Shown: positions 33,949 to 42,885 of the stretch, piece after piece | Numbering within the stretch: position 1 is the stretch's first letter | Layout: every line of letters starts with the position of its first letter | Assembly: GCF_020880995.1 (NCBI RefSeq) | Contig: NZ_JAJISD010000020.1 | Span: 1-51,841 of the forward strand | Direction: 5' to 3' | From: Reyranella aquatilis | GTDB lineage: Bacteria; Pseudomonadota; Alphaproteobacteria; Reyranellales; Reyranellaceae | Length of the DNA: 51,841 nucleotides | Program-made: the position numbers and the translations under genes | Notes under the pieces: generated by a model | What the model saw: only the letters and a program-made list of their open reading frames with translations | Databases searched by the model: none | Told to the model about the DNA's origin: nothing

Positions 33949-35343
33949 TCAGATCTTCCTTACGTCGGCGATGGCGCCCTTGATCGCGGCGGCCGCGGCC
34001 ATGGCGGGGCTCGCGAGATGGGTGCGGGCGCCGGGACCCTGGCGGCCGACGAAGTTGCGGTTGGACGTCGAGACGCTGCGCTGGCCGGGCGGCACGCGCT
34101 CGCCGTTGGAGGCGAGACACATCGAGCATCCCGGCTCGCGCCATTCGAAGCCCGCCTCGGTGAACACGCGATCGAGGCCCTCGGCCTCGGCCTCGGACTT
34201 GATGCGCACCGAGCCGGGCACCACCCAAGCGGTGACGTGCTCGGCCTTGTGCCGGCCCTTCACGATCTCGGCGGCGGCGCGCAGGTCGGAGAGGCGGGAA
34301 TTGGTGCACGAGCCGATGAACACCCAGTCGACCTTGGTGCCCTCGATCGGCTTGCCGGGTTCGAGACCCTGGTACTTGAGCGCGGCTTCCCAGGCGCCGC
34401 GCTTCTCCTCCGGTCCCGTGCCGGGATCGGGGATGGCGCGGTCGACGGCGATCACATGCTCCGGGCTGGTGCCCCAGGTGATCTGCGGCGCGACGTTCTT
34501 CATGTCGATCGTGTGCTCGCGATCGAACTCGGCGTCGGGGTCGCTGGGCAGGGTCCGCCAGTGGGCGACGGCGCGATCCCACATCGCGCCCTTCGGCGCA
34601 TAGTCGCGGCCGTTCAGATACTCGTAGGTCGTGTCGTCGGGCGCCACCATGCCGGTGCGCGCGCCCATCTCGATGGTGAGGTTGCAGAGCGTCAGCCGCG
34701 CCTCGGCCGGCAGGGCGCGCACCGCCGAGCCGGCATACTCGACCGAAAAGCCCGTGCCGGCGGCAGTGCCGAGCTCGCCGATCAGGTGAAGGATCATGTC
34801 CTTCGCCGTCACGCCCGGCAGCAGCTTGCCCTCGAAGCTGGCGCGCATGCGCTTGGGCTTGCGCTGGACCATCGTCTGCGTGGCGATCACATGCACCAGC
34901 TCCGAGGAGCCGATGCCGAAGGCCAGCGCGCCCAGGCCGCCATGGGTCGACGTGTGGCTGTCGCCGCAGACCAGCGTCGTGCCGGGCAGCGTCAGCCCCT
35001 GCTCGGGACCCATGACGTGCACGATGCCCTGGCCGTCCTGGCCCAGGTCGAACAGCTTGATGCCATAGGCGCTGGTCGTCTCGCGCATCGACTTGATGAG
35101 CGGCAGGCCCGGCGGATGGGTGTGCTCGGTGCGGCCGGGCTTGGTCGACATGGTGTGGTCGGGCGTGCCGTAGATCAGCCGTGGCTGCGACGGCGGATAG
35201 CCCTTCTCGATGGCTTCCTTCAGCGACTTGCCACCCGACATGTCATGCAGCAGCAGCCGGTCGATGTGCAGGAGCACGAAGCCGTTCCCGAGATCGGTGA
35301 TGACGTGGCTGTCCCAGATCTTGTCGAACAGGGTCTTGCCCAT
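33949..35343 (-). CDS. leuC: 3-isopropylmalate dehydratase large subunit
   Basis: 464 residues, normal length. The subunit holds the 4Fe-4S cluster. Seen: TLFDKIWDSHVI at the N-terminus, VCGDSHTSTHGGLGALAFGIGSSE, the cluster cysteine in VFIGSCTNSRLSDLRAAAEI and the pair in GCSMCLASNGERVPPGQRS. It is preceded on the same strand by a TPR-glycosyltransferase gene 45 bp away and followed by the REP doublet and leuD. Confidence 0.98.
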   Translation of the reverse strand: MGKTLFDKIWDSHVITDLGNGFVLLHIDRLLLHDMSGGKSLKEAIEKGYPPSQPRLIYGTPDHTMSTKPGRTEHTHPPGLPLIKSMRETTSAYGIKLFDLGQDGQGIVHVMGPEQGLTLPGTTLVCGDSHTSTHGGLGALAFGIGSSELVHVIATQTMVQRKPKRMRASFEGKLLPGVTAKDMILHLIGELGTAAGTGFSVEYAGSAVRALPAEARLTLCNLTIEMGARTGMVAPDDTTYEYLNGRDYAPKGAMWDRAVAHWRTLPSDPDAEFDREHTIDMKNVAPQITWGTSPEHVIAVDRAIPDPGTGPEEKRGAWEAALKYQGLEPGKPIEGTKVDWVFIGSCTNSRLSDLRAAAEIVKGRHKAEHVTAWVVPGSVRIKSEAEAEGLDRVFTEAGFEWREPGCSMCLASNGERVPPGQRSVSTSNRNFVGRQGPGARTHLASPAMAAAAAIKGAIADVRKI

Positions 35344-35388
35344 GGGTGTGGCCTCTGGGGTGAGTGGTTTATCCGCGGGACGCGGATA

Positions 35389-36627
35389 TCAGCACCCGGC
35401 GAGCCGCGCCGCCAGTCCTTCGCGATCATCGTCGCGCAGCAATTCCGCTGACGGATACCAGGGCGACGTTCCGAGGTTCGGACCCCAGAGCCAGTCTGCG
35501 GTACGCGGCAGCAGGATCACCGTGGGGATGCCGAGCGAGGCCGCGGCGTGCGCGGGCCAGGTATCGTCGGCGACGACGAGGCGGCAGGCCGGGATGTCGT
35601 CCGGCGTGCGTGTGATCGCGAGACCCGCCGGCGGCTCGACGACACTGAACCAGCCGACGGATGAAGACGGTGTCGCCTGCCGGTGCAAGCGAGCGGGGGC
35701 AGGCAACGCGTCGAGGGACCAGTTCAGCAGATGCGGCACGCTGCGCAGCGGCGCGGCGGCGACGAAATTCTCCAAAGAGTCGCCTCGCCGCACGCTTGCC
35801 TCCGCGAGCCAGCCGGCCAGCGTCCCGGCGCACTGGACGATGGGCTCGATGCCGGCGGGGAAGCCGTTGAGGCCGCGGGCCAGCATCAGCGTATCGCGCA
35901 GGGCGGCTTCGCTCTCGATGTCGGCCTGCTCGGGATAGAGGAGCAGGCGGCCGGTCATCGGCTCGCCCTGCCAGTTCGGCAGATCGGGCGTGTGGCGCTC
36001 GCCGGGGATCTCCAGCCGCGCCTCGTGGTCGCCGAGGCCGCGCCACCAGTCGCCCTGGCGCAGCAGCAGCTCGCCGCGCCGCAGGCGAAGGCGCGGATCG
36101 GCGGGATGGCTGACCAGCGCGGTCTCGAGATCGGTGAGGGCGCCGGCCCATTCGCCGCGCGCCGCCAGCAGGCCGGCCCGCGCACTGAGGCTGGGCACCA
36201 GGCGGTTGTCGATCGACAGGGCCTGGTCGTAGGCGCGCTCGGCCTCCTCGGCGCGTCCCAGCGCTTCAAGGGCACGGCCGGTATTGTGGGCGATGCCGGC
36301 ATCGTTCGGCTTCAGACGCGCCGCGCGGGCCAGCGCCGCCAGCGCCTGTTCATTCAGGCCGAGCTGGATCAGGCAGCCGGCGAGGTTCGTCTGCGCCGCG
36401 ACCTCGCGCGGCAGGAACTGCGCGGCGCGTTCCAGCGGTTCGCGGGCTTCGGCGAAGCGGCCGAGCTTCAGCCGCACCTGGCCCAGCAGGTGGAGCGCCT
36501 GGCCCATGTTGGGACGCGCCTCGACGATACGGGCGAACATCTCCTCGGCCTGCGCGAAATCCCCCGCCGCCGCGCGCTGCAGGGCGTCGCGGCCGAGGGT
36601 CTGGATCTGCTGGTCGTTGAGTGGCAC
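35389..36627 (-). CDS. TPR protein with C-terminal glycosyltransferase-like domain
   Basis: 412 residues from a GTG start. The N-terminal half (about 1-190) is TPR units such as AQTNLAGCLIQLGLNEQALAALARAARLKP and IAHNTGRALEALGRAEEAERAYDQAL. The rest resembles the ADP-heptose transferase (GT9-like) domain common behind TPRs: LPNWQGEPMTGRLLLYPEQADIESEAALRDTLMLARGL and VVADDTWPAHAAASLGIPTVILLPRTADWLWG, then SPWYPSAELLRDD. The domain is short, so enzymatic activity is uncertain. It is probably cytoplasmic. Confidence 0.78.
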   Translation of the reverse strand: MPLNDQQIQTLGRDALQRAAAGDFAQAEEMFARIVEARPNMGQALHLLGQVRLKLGRFAEAREPLERAAQFLPREVAAQTNLAGCLIQLGLNEQALAALARAARLKPNDAGIAHNTGRALEALGRAEEAERAYDQALSIDNRLVPSLSARAGLLAARGEWAGALTDLETALVSHPADPRLRLRRGELLLRQGDWWRGLGDHEARLEIPGERHTPDLPNWQGEPMTGRLLLYPEQADIESEAALRDTLMLARGLNGFPAGIEPIVQCAGTLAGWLAEASVRRGDSLENFVAAAPLRSVPHLLNWSLDALPAPARLHRQATPSSSVGWFSVVEPPAGLAITRTPDDIPACRLVVADDTWPAHAAASLGIPTVILLPRTADWLWGPNLGTSPWYPSAELLRDDDREGLAARLAGC

Positions 36628-36679
36628 GCGGCGGCTCTAGCAGAGGCCGGGCGATGCGCAAAGAAGAACAACGGGCAAA

Positions 36680-36722
36680 GAAAAAGCCGGCGGTCGCAAG
36701 GGAGGCAGGAGCGACCGCCGGC
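36680..36722 (-). terminator. Intrinsic terminator after DUF1127 copy 2
   Basis: A perfect 12-bp stem GCCGGCGGTCGC/GCGACCGCCGGC with a 13-nt loop (36686-36722). On the minus strand it is followed by TTTTTCTTTG. Confidence 0.85.
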
Positions 36723-36785
36723 CAGGTACCGGAGTGGGATGGTCCCGTGCAGGGTAAGGACGGGACCCCTCCGGATCTCGAAAGG

Positions 36786-36989
36786 TCAGACGCGCCAGAA
36801 GGGCTTGCTCGCCTCGAACTGCACGTCCGTCGGGCTGATGCCGAGGTCGCGCATCGTGCGGTAGTCGAGGTTGGCAAGCTCGCGGCGCTGCTTGGCGCGC
36901 TCACGCCAGGTGGCCAGGATCTGGCCGAAGGCGGCGACGGTGCCGGCCAGCGTGGCCTGCGACGTGTAGTGGAGCGATATGTTGGCCAT
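36786..36989 (-). CDS. DUF1127 domain small protein (copy 2)
   Basis: 67 residues. The C-terminal block LANLDYRTMRDLGISPTDVQFEASKPFWRV matches DUF1127 and the copy at 17920-18156 (LDERLLRDIGI, FEAGKSFW). The N-terminus (MANISLHYTSQATLAGTVAAFGQILATW) is not strongly hydrophobic. A GGGAG site is upstream. It ends in a strong intrinsic terminator and is divergent from a GcvA-type LysR gene, as for copy 1. Confidence 0.88.
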   Translation of the reverse strand: MANISLHYTSQATLAGTVAAFGQILATWRERAKQRRELANLDYRTMRDLGISPTDVQFEASKPFWRV

Positions 36990-37105
36990 GGGACTTCTCC
37001 CGAAGGGGTTGAACTCTGTTGAGGGTGATTTGCGCCCCGGCAGCCCTCTTTACAAACGACCCTTTGTCCTGTTTTGATAAAAATAGCTCATGTGAAGGAC
37101 ACGCG

Positions 37106-38008
37106 ATGAAACGATCCCTGCCGCCGCTCAATGGCTTGCGTGCCTTCGAGGCCGCCGCGCGCCATATGAGCTTTACCGATGCCGCCGAGGAGCTGAGCGT
37201 CACGCAGGCCGCGATCAGCCATCAGGTCCGCGGCCTCGAGCAGAGACTCGGATTAAAATTGTTCGTGCGGCGCAATCGCTCCCTGCTGCTCTCGGAAGCG
37301 GGCCAGGCCTACCTGCCGGCGGTGCGCTCCGCCTTCGACCAGCTCAACGAGGCGACCGAGAAGCTGCTGCAGAAGGACAAGGGCGGCCATCTCACGGTGA
37401 CCACCACGGCCTCCTTCGCGATGAAGTGGCTGGTGCCGCGGCTGGGCGGCTTCCAGCGCGCCAATGCCGAGATCGACGTGCGCATCTCGACCGGCACCGG
37501 ACTGGTCGACTTCTCGCGCGAGGATGTCGACATCGGCATCCGCTACGGCCGCGGCCAGTGGCCGAACCTGATGGCCGAGCGGCTGGTCGCCGAGGATGTG
37601 ATGCCGGTCTGCGCGCCGTCGCTGCTCAAGGGACCGAACGGGCTGAAGAAGCCGGCCGATCTCAAGCGCTTCACCCTGCTGCACATCGGCAACTTTCCCG
37701 ACGACTGGCAGGTCTGGCTGACCGCCGCCGGCGTGAAGGGCGTCGATGCCTCGCGCGGCGTCTCGTTCGACTTCGCGCTGGCGGCCTACCAGGCCGCGAT
37801 GGACGGGCTCGGTGTCGCGCTGGGGCGTAACCCGCTCGTGGAGCCCGACCTCAAGGCCGGCCGGCTGGTCGTGCCCTTCGAGTTCAAGCGCTCCTCGGAC
37901 TTCGCCTACTATCTCGTCTATCCGCCGGAGGCGATCCGGCGGCGCAAGATCAAGGCGTTCCGCGACTGGATCGTCTCGCTCTCCGAAGTCGCGCAACAGG
38001 CGGCCTGA
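37106..38008 (+). CDS. LysR family regulator, GcvA type (copy 2)
   Basis: 300 residues. LPPLNGLRAFEAAARHMSFTDAAEELSVTQAAISHQVRGLEQRLGLKLFVRRNR is the winged helix block and is close to the copy at 18298. The effector domain contains MKWLVPRLGGFQRANAEIDVRI and VDFSREDVDIGIRYGRG. AAGGA lies six bases upstream of the ATG. It is divergent from DUF1127 copy 2; the spacer holds ACAAA and TTTGT arms (37052-37067). A monooxygenase gene starts two bases after its stop and may also be a target. Confidence 0.92.
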   Translation: MKRSLPPLNGLRAFEAAARHMSFTDAAEELSVTQAAISHQVRGLEQRLGLKLFVRRNRSLLLSEAGQAYLPAVRSAFDQLNEATEKLLQKDKGGHLTVTTTASFAMKWLVPRLGGFQRANAEIDVRISTGTGLVDFSREDVDIGIRYGRGQWPNLMAERLVAEDVMPVCAPSLLKGPNGLKKPADLKRFTLLHIGNFPDDWQVWLTAAGVKGVDASRGVSFDFALAAYQAAMDGLGVALGRNPLVEPDLKAGRLVVPFEFKRSSDFAYYLVYPPEAIRRRKIKAFRDWIVSLSEVAQQAA

Positions 38009-38010
38009 TC

Positions 38011-39066
38011 ATGCAGTTCGGTTACTTCACCCTCTCGGACAACCGCTACCCCAACAATCCGCGTTCGGCGGAGAGCTTCATCAAGGACATCTACGCCGAG
38101 GCGCTGTGGGCGGAGGCGGTCGGGCTGAACTCGGCGTGGATCGGCGAGCATCATTTCAACCTGTTGGGCGTCAACGCCTCGCCGCTGGCGATGCTGGCGC
38201 AACTGGCCGGAGCGACGACGAAGCTGCGGCTGGCGCCGGCCGTGACCCTGCTGCCGGTACACCATCCCCTGCACGTCGCCGAGGAATGGGCGACGCTCGA
38301 TCTCCTGTCCGGCGGGCGCGTCGACTTCGCGGCGGGTCGCGGCTACGACCGCAAGGAGTACGATCCCTTCCAGATGCCGTTCGACGACTCGGCCGAGCTG
38401 TTCGCCGAAGGTCTCGAGATCGTGTGGCGCGCCTGGACCGAACCGGGCAAGTGGTCGCACAAAGGTAAGTTCTACCAGTTCGACGATGTCGAGGTGCGGC
38501 CGAAGCCGGCACAGAGCCCGCTGCGGCCCTATGTGGCCTGCTTCTCGCGGCCCTCGATGGAACTCGCGGCGAAGAACGACTGGAACGTGATCTACGCGCC
38601 CTTCGCGGCCGCCATGGTCTACGGCTCGCTCGCCGATGCCGTGCGGGTCTATCGCGAGACCTGCGAGACCGGCTTCAGGCGGCCGATGCGGCGTGCCATG
38701 TGCTCCTACTTCGTGCACATCGCCTCGACGCCGGAGGAGGAACGCTACGGCAAGGAAGCGCTGGTGCGATACTTCCAGGACGCGCTGATCGCGGCCTTCC
38801 CGTCCTCGTCGGGCGAGAAGGTGCCACCGACCTACAAGTACTTCGTCGACATCGTGAACATCCTGCGCGACATGCGGCCCGAGAAGCTGACCGACAAGTC
38901 GATCCTGTGCGGCAGCCCGCAGCACATCGTCGATACGCTGAAGCAGGTCGAGGCGGCCGGCGTCGCCGAGGTCATCCTCTACTTCAACTACGGCCAGAAG
39001 CCGCACGCGATGGTGAAAGAGCAGATGCAGCGCTTCATGCAGGAGGTGGCACCGCATTTTTCCTGA
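38011..39066 (+). CDS. LLM class flavin-dependent oxidoreductase (luciferase-like)
   Basis: 351 residues of the bacterial luciferase-like monooxygenase family, which use reduced FMN or F420. Seen: AEALWAEAVGLNSAWIGEHHFN, LRLAPAVTLLPVHHPLHVAEEWATLDLLSGGRVDFAAGRGYDR, and GSPQHIVDTLKQVEAAGVAEVILYFNYG at the C-terminus. It starts two bases after the LysR stop, so they form one transcription unit. Substrate unknown. Confidence 0.92.
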   Translation: MQFGYFTLSDNRYPNNPRSAESFIKDIYAEALWAEAVGLNSAWIGEHHFNLLGVNASPLAMLAQLAGATTKLRLAPAVTLLPVHHPLHVAEEWATLDLLSGGRVDFAAGRGYDRKEYDPFQMPFDDSAELFAEGLEIVWRAWTEPGKWSHKGKFYQFDDVEVRPKPAQSPLRPYVACFSRPSMELAAKNDWNVIYAPFAAAMVYGSLADAVRVYRETCETGFRRPMRRAMCSYFVHIASTPEEERYGKEALVRYFQDALIAAFPSSSGEKVPPTYKYFVDIVNILRDMRPEKLTDKSILCGSPQHIVDTLKQVEAAGVAEVILYFNYGQKPHAMVKEQMQRFMQEVAPHFS

Positions 39067-39138
39067 CCGACCGTTGTTGCAAGTCGTTCGCAAGTGACGG
39101 ATGGTGGCGGGGAACGCGTTCGCACGGAGAGTTTGTTC

Positions 39139-39762
39139 ATGGCCCGCATCACCACGCAGGAAGAGCTTCGCCGCGTCATTGCCGAACCGCGGCCGGCCAC
39201 GCGCGCGAAGATCCTCGACGCGCTCGACGAGCAGTCGATCGACTTCCTGAAGCGCTGCCCCTTCGCCCTGGTCAGCACGGCCTCGGCCGACGGCACGATC
39301 GAAGTCTCGCCCAAGGGGGACGAGCCCGGGTTCATCCGGATCGAGGACCCCAGGACCCTGCTGATCCCGGAGCGGGTCGGCAACAACCTCGCCTTCGGCC
39401 TGAGCAACATCATCGCCACCGGTAAGATCGGAATCATCGCCCTGGTTCCCGCCACCGGAGAAACGCTGCGCATTTCCGGTACCGCGGAAATCCACGACGA
39501 TGCCGATCTCGTGGCGTCGCTGAGTTCTCTGGGCAAGCCCGCCCTGCTGGCCACCCGCGTCCGCATCCAGCACTGCTATTTCCACTGCGCGCGTTCGATC
39601 GTGCGGGCCAAGCTGTGGAATCCCGAGGCGTGGCCGGCGCCCGGCCGCATCTCGTTCGGCCGGATCATCGCCCCGAGGATCGGCGAGAGCGAGACCGTGG
39701 CGGCGCAGATCGACGCCAATGTCGAGGGCGCCTACACGACCCGGCTGTGGCAGAATACCTGA
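39139..39762 (+). CDS. PPOX-type FMN-dependent flavoprotein (pyridoxamine 5'-phosphate oxidase family)
   Basis: 207 residues from MARITTQEELR. The split-barrel FMN domain is seen in IDFLKRCPFALVSTASADGTIEVSPKGDEPGFIRIED, LLIPERVGNNLAFGLSNIIATGKIGIIALVP and LRISGTAEIHDDADL. It resembles the MSMEG_1061-type subgroup. GGAG lies nine bases upstream of the start. It follows the monooxygenase gene by 72 bp and precedes the adenylate cyclase gene by 23 bp. The substrate is unknown; flavin-dependent reduction is inferred. Confidence 0.87.
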   Translation: MARITTQEELRRVIAEPRPATRAKILDALDEQSIDFLKRCPFALVSTASADGTIEVSPKGDEPGFIRIEDPRTLLIPERVGNNLAFGLSNIIATGKIGIIALVPATGETLRISGTAEIHDDADLVASLSSLGKPALLATRVRIQHCYFHCARSIVRAKLWNPEAWPAPGRISFGRIIAPRIGESETVAAQIDANVEGAYTTRLWQNT

Positions 39763-39785
39763 CCGGCTGAAGGACCGGGCTTTCG

Positions 39786-41741
39786 ATGAAGCGAAAGGTC
39801 GGTCTGTTCCTGCTGGCGGTGCTGGTCACCGTGAGTCTCGGCGCCACGATCGTGGCGTCGCTGGCCATGTACCGTCTGGTGTCGCGGCTGCAGGACGAGG
39901 AACTGCGCCGCATCGAGAAGAGCCTCAGCCAGCGGTTCGACGTCTTCGAGACGATGCTGCGCAGCGAGAACGAGCGCAACAACGCGGCCATGGCGAAGGT
40001 GCTGCCGGAGATCGCGGTCGACATCGAGCGCGGCGGTCGCAGCCCTGCCGATCTGTCTCTCGAGGAGCTGAACGCCCTGGCCGCGAAGTACGGCGTCGAG
40101 CATCTCTACTTCATCGGCCGCGACCACAAGGTCTTCAACACCAACCTCGACACCGACAGGGGTCTCGTCTTCCCGAAAGGCCCCTTCACGGCCTTCCTCG
40201 ATTCGGTGTTCGGCAAGGGCCGGGTGATGAGCGACGGCATCGATCTGTCGTCGGTGACCGGCACGCTGCGGACCTATGCCTATTACGGCCCGCCCGGCAG
40301 GGACTATATCATCGAGGGCTCGACGGATGTCCGCACCACGCTGAAGCAGAGCGACTTCGGCTGGATGAGCGACTTCTTCTTCAAGGACTATTTCCCGGAC
40401 GCGGTCCAGTCGAACGCCTACGTGACCGACGTCGACATCTTCCTGATCAATGCCTCGGGCACCTGGTCGCTCATCCGGCCCGGCGAGAAGCTCGATCCCG
40501 GCCTCGCCGCCGAGATCGTGAGGGAGGGCCGCCGCGAGTTGCCCGATGCCGCCGGTCACCTCGTCACGATCTACAGCCGCTACAACAGGGCGGACGCCGT
40601 CAAGGACGCTTCGCCGATGACGATCGTGCGCAAGGTCACCTACGATCTGGCGCTGGCGCGCGAGGCCGTGATGCATGTCTTCGTGAGCGCGATGGTCATG
40701 CTCGCCCTCATGCTGCCGCTGGTCTACTGGCTGGCCTCGCGCCTGCTGCAGCGACAGATCCTCGACCCGCTGCTGCATCTGCGCGGCGAGGCGGGCGCGA
40801 TCGCGGGCGGCGACCTCGAGCACGCCATCGCCAACACCGATCGCCGGGACGAGATCGGCCATCTCGCCCGCAGCTTCGCCGCCATGCGCGACGCGGTGCG
40901 CACGACCATCAACGACCTGCGCGAGACCAACGTGGCGATCGAACGGTTCGTGCCGCAGGCCTTCCTCACCAAGATCGGCAAGCCGAACATCGTCTCGGTG
41001 GCGCTGGGCGACAACAAGCGCGAGCACATGACCATCATGTTCTCCGACATCCGGAATTTCACCGCCTTGTCGGAGACGATGACGCCCGACGAAAACTTCG
41101 CTTTCATCAATGCCTATCTCGAATACATGGGACCGGTGATTCGCGAGAACGGCGGCTTCATCGACAAGTATATCGGCGACGCCATCATGGCCCTGTTCGA
41201 GAAGGCCGACGACGGCGTGCGCGCCGGGGTGGCGATGATCGACGCCCTGGAGCGTTTCAATGCCGCGCGCGTGCCTCAGGGCCTGCCGCCGGTTCGTATC
41301 GGGATCGGGCTCAATACCGGCTCGCTGATGATGGGCACGATCGGCGAGCTGCATCGCATGGACGGCACCGTGATCTCCGACGCCGTGAATCTCGCATCGC
41401 GCGTCGAGAGCCTGACCAAGGTCTATCGGGTCGGCATGCTCCTGTCGCAGTACACCTACGAACATCTCGCACGGCCCGACGCCCATGCCATTCGGCCGAT
41501 CGACGTCGTCGTCGTTCGCGGCAAGACCCGTCCCGTGGTGTTGTTCGAGGTTTTCGAGCGCGACCCGACGCCCGTGCGCGCGGAGAAGCTGAGGACGCGG
41601 GGGCCGCTGCTCGAAGGTGTGGCGGCCCTGCTCAACAACGACCCGGGCGCCGCACGCCGCCATTTCGAGACCAGCCTCGAACTGGCGCCCGGCGATCCGG
41701 CCGCGGAGAACCTGCTGAAGTCCTGTCCGTCAACCGGCTGA
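39786..41741 (+). CDS. Membrane adenylate cyclase with periplasmic sensor and HAMP domain
   Basis: 651 residues. Order: membrane helix 7-29, a periplasmic sensor of about 260 residues, a second helix near 294-317, HAMP (about 318-370; RQILDPLLHLRGEAGAIAGGDLEHAI), a linker with RFVPQAFLTKIGKPNI and a class III cyclase domain (about 410-590) with the metal site MFSDIRNFTAL and YIGDAIMALF, and SDAVNLASRVESL. A short tail has a TPR-like segment (RGPLLEGVAALLNNDPGAARRHFETSLELAPGD). It should make cAMP in response to a periplasmic signal. The gene overlaps the convergent desaturase gene by 12 bp. Confidence 0.92.
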   Translation: MKRKVGLFLLAVLVTVSLGATIVASLAMYRLVSRLQDEELRRIEKSLSQRFDVFETMLRSENERNNAAMAKVLPEIAVDIERGGRSPADLSLEELNALAAKYGVEHLYFIGRDHKVFNTNLDTDRGLVFPKGPFTAFLDSVFGKGRVMSDGIDLSSVTGTLRTYAYYGPPGRDYIIEGSTDVRTTLKQSDFGWMSDFFFKDYFPDAVQSNAYVTDVDIFLINASGTWSLIRPGEKLDPGLAAEIVREGRRELPDAAGHLVTIYSRYNRADAVKDASPMTIVRKVTYDLALAREAVMHVFVSAMVMLALMLPLVYWLASRLLQRQILDPLLHLRGEAGAIAGGDLEHAIANTDRRDEIGHLARSFAAMRDAVRTTINDLRETNVAIERFVPQAFLTKIGKPNIVSVALGDNKREHMTIMFSDIRNFTALSETMTPDENFAFINAYLEYMGPVIRENGGFIDKYIGDAIMALFEKADDGVRAGVAMIDALERFNAARVPQGLPPVRIGIGLNTGSLMMGTIGELHRMDGTVISDAVNLASRVESLTKVYRVGMLLSQYTYEHLARPDAHAIRPIDVVVVRGKTRPVVLFEVFERDPTPVRAEKLRTRGPLLEGVAALLNNDPGAARRHFETSLELAPGDPAAENLLKSCPSTG

Positions 41742-42770
41742 CGCACGGGCCTCGCGGAACGAGACGAGGCGGCGCTGGGTCTCGTCCCACAGAACAAGGC
41801 GCACGCAGCGGAAGCTCTGGAGCAGGGTCAGCCGCCCCACGTCCCTGAGCTCCGGATGGTCGTGCAGCACGTGGGGCAGCCGGTAGTAGGGAATGCGGCT
41901 GCTGAGATGGTGGACGTGGTGGATGCCGATGTTGGCGGTGAACCAGCGCAGGAAGGCCGGCAGGTCGTAGTGCGAGCTGCCGTGCAGGGCGGCCTCGTGC
42001 AGGTTCCAGTCCGGATCGTTGTCCCACTTGGTGTGCTCGAACTGGTGCTGGACGAAGAACAGCCACACGCCGACGGAGGCGGCGACCAGCAGGACCGGCA
42101 GGTGAACCAGCAGGAAGGCCTTGATGCCCACCAGCCAGATCAGCAGACCGGCGACCAGCACGATCGCGACGTTGTTCGTCATGGTGCTGATCCAGGGCCG
42201 CCAGCCTTCGCGCATCAGGCCGATCGGCAGCCGATGCTGCACGATGAACAGATAGGCAGGCCCGAGGCCGAACATGATCAGCGGGTGACGATAGAGCCGG
42301 TAGCGCAGCCGGCCCCACATCGAGCGCGCGCGATATTCCTCGACCGTCAGCGTGTCGACGTCGCCGAAGCCGCGCTTGTCGAGATTGCCCGTGCTGGCAT
42401 GGTGGGTCGCGTGCATGCGACGCCAGACGCCGTAGGGCGTCAGCGTCGCCACGCTGGCGATGCGGCCGATCCAGTCGTTGGCCGAGCGTTTGCTGAAGAA
42501 CGCGCCGTGGCCGCAGTCGTGCTGGATGGCGAACAGCCGCACCATGAAGGCGCCGGCGGCCAAGGCGAGGGGCAGCGTCAGCCAGTAGCCCACTTCGAGT
42601 GTCGCCCAGGCCAGCGCCCACAGGGCGGCGAGCGGCACCACCGTCACGGCGATCTCGAATATGCTGCGGCCGTTGCTGGGTTGCCGATAGCGGGACAAGA
42701 CCCGGGTCCAGGCGAAGGCGGCGTTCGCCAAGGGTACGTGCGACCCGGCGACTTCCGGTTGGATGCTCAA
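41730..42770 (-). CDS. Fatty acid desaturase
   Basis: 346 residues, integral membrane. The three histidine boxes for the di-iron centre are HDCGH (84-88), HATHH (120-124) and HHVHHLSSRIPYY near 283. Hydrophobic helices lie at about 40-60, 65-80 and later pairs. It introduces a double bond in a fatty acyl chain using oxygen; the position is not readable. The only start in frame is a TTG with AGGA ten bases upstream, so initiation may be weak. A NYN gene lies 115 bp upstream on the same strand. Confidence 0.9.
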   Translation of the reverse strand: MSIQPEVAGSHVPLANAAFAWTRVLSRYRQPSNGRSIFEIAVTVVPLAALWALAWATLEVGYWLTLPLALAAGAFMVRLFAIQHDCGHGAFFSKRSANDWIGRIASVATLTPYGVWRRMHATHHASTGNLDKRGFGDVDTLTVEEYRARSMWGRLRYRLYRHPLIMFGLGPAYLFIVQHRLPIGLMREGWRPWISTMTNNVAIVLVAGLLIWLVGIKAFLLVHLPVLLVAASVGVWLFFVQHQFEHTKWDNDPDWNLHEAALHGSSHYDLPAFLRWFTANIGIHHVHHLSSRIPYYRLPHVLHDHPELRDVGRLTLLQSFRCVRLVLWDETQRRLVSFREARASAG

Positions 42771-42885
42771 ACGAATTGATGTCCTTGAGAGAGGGGGCGG
42801 GCGTCGGCCAGTCGCCCGTCGGCCTTAGGGGCCGCTGCGGACAAAAGCAACGCGCGAAGTGGCCTGGCGCTGCAGATGCCGCCGC

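Noticed and set aside
42771..42885. Hairpin-rich spacer between the desaturase and NYN genes
   Set aside because: Short GGC/GCC stems are present, but there is no T run or extended symmetry, so no terminator or operator is called.
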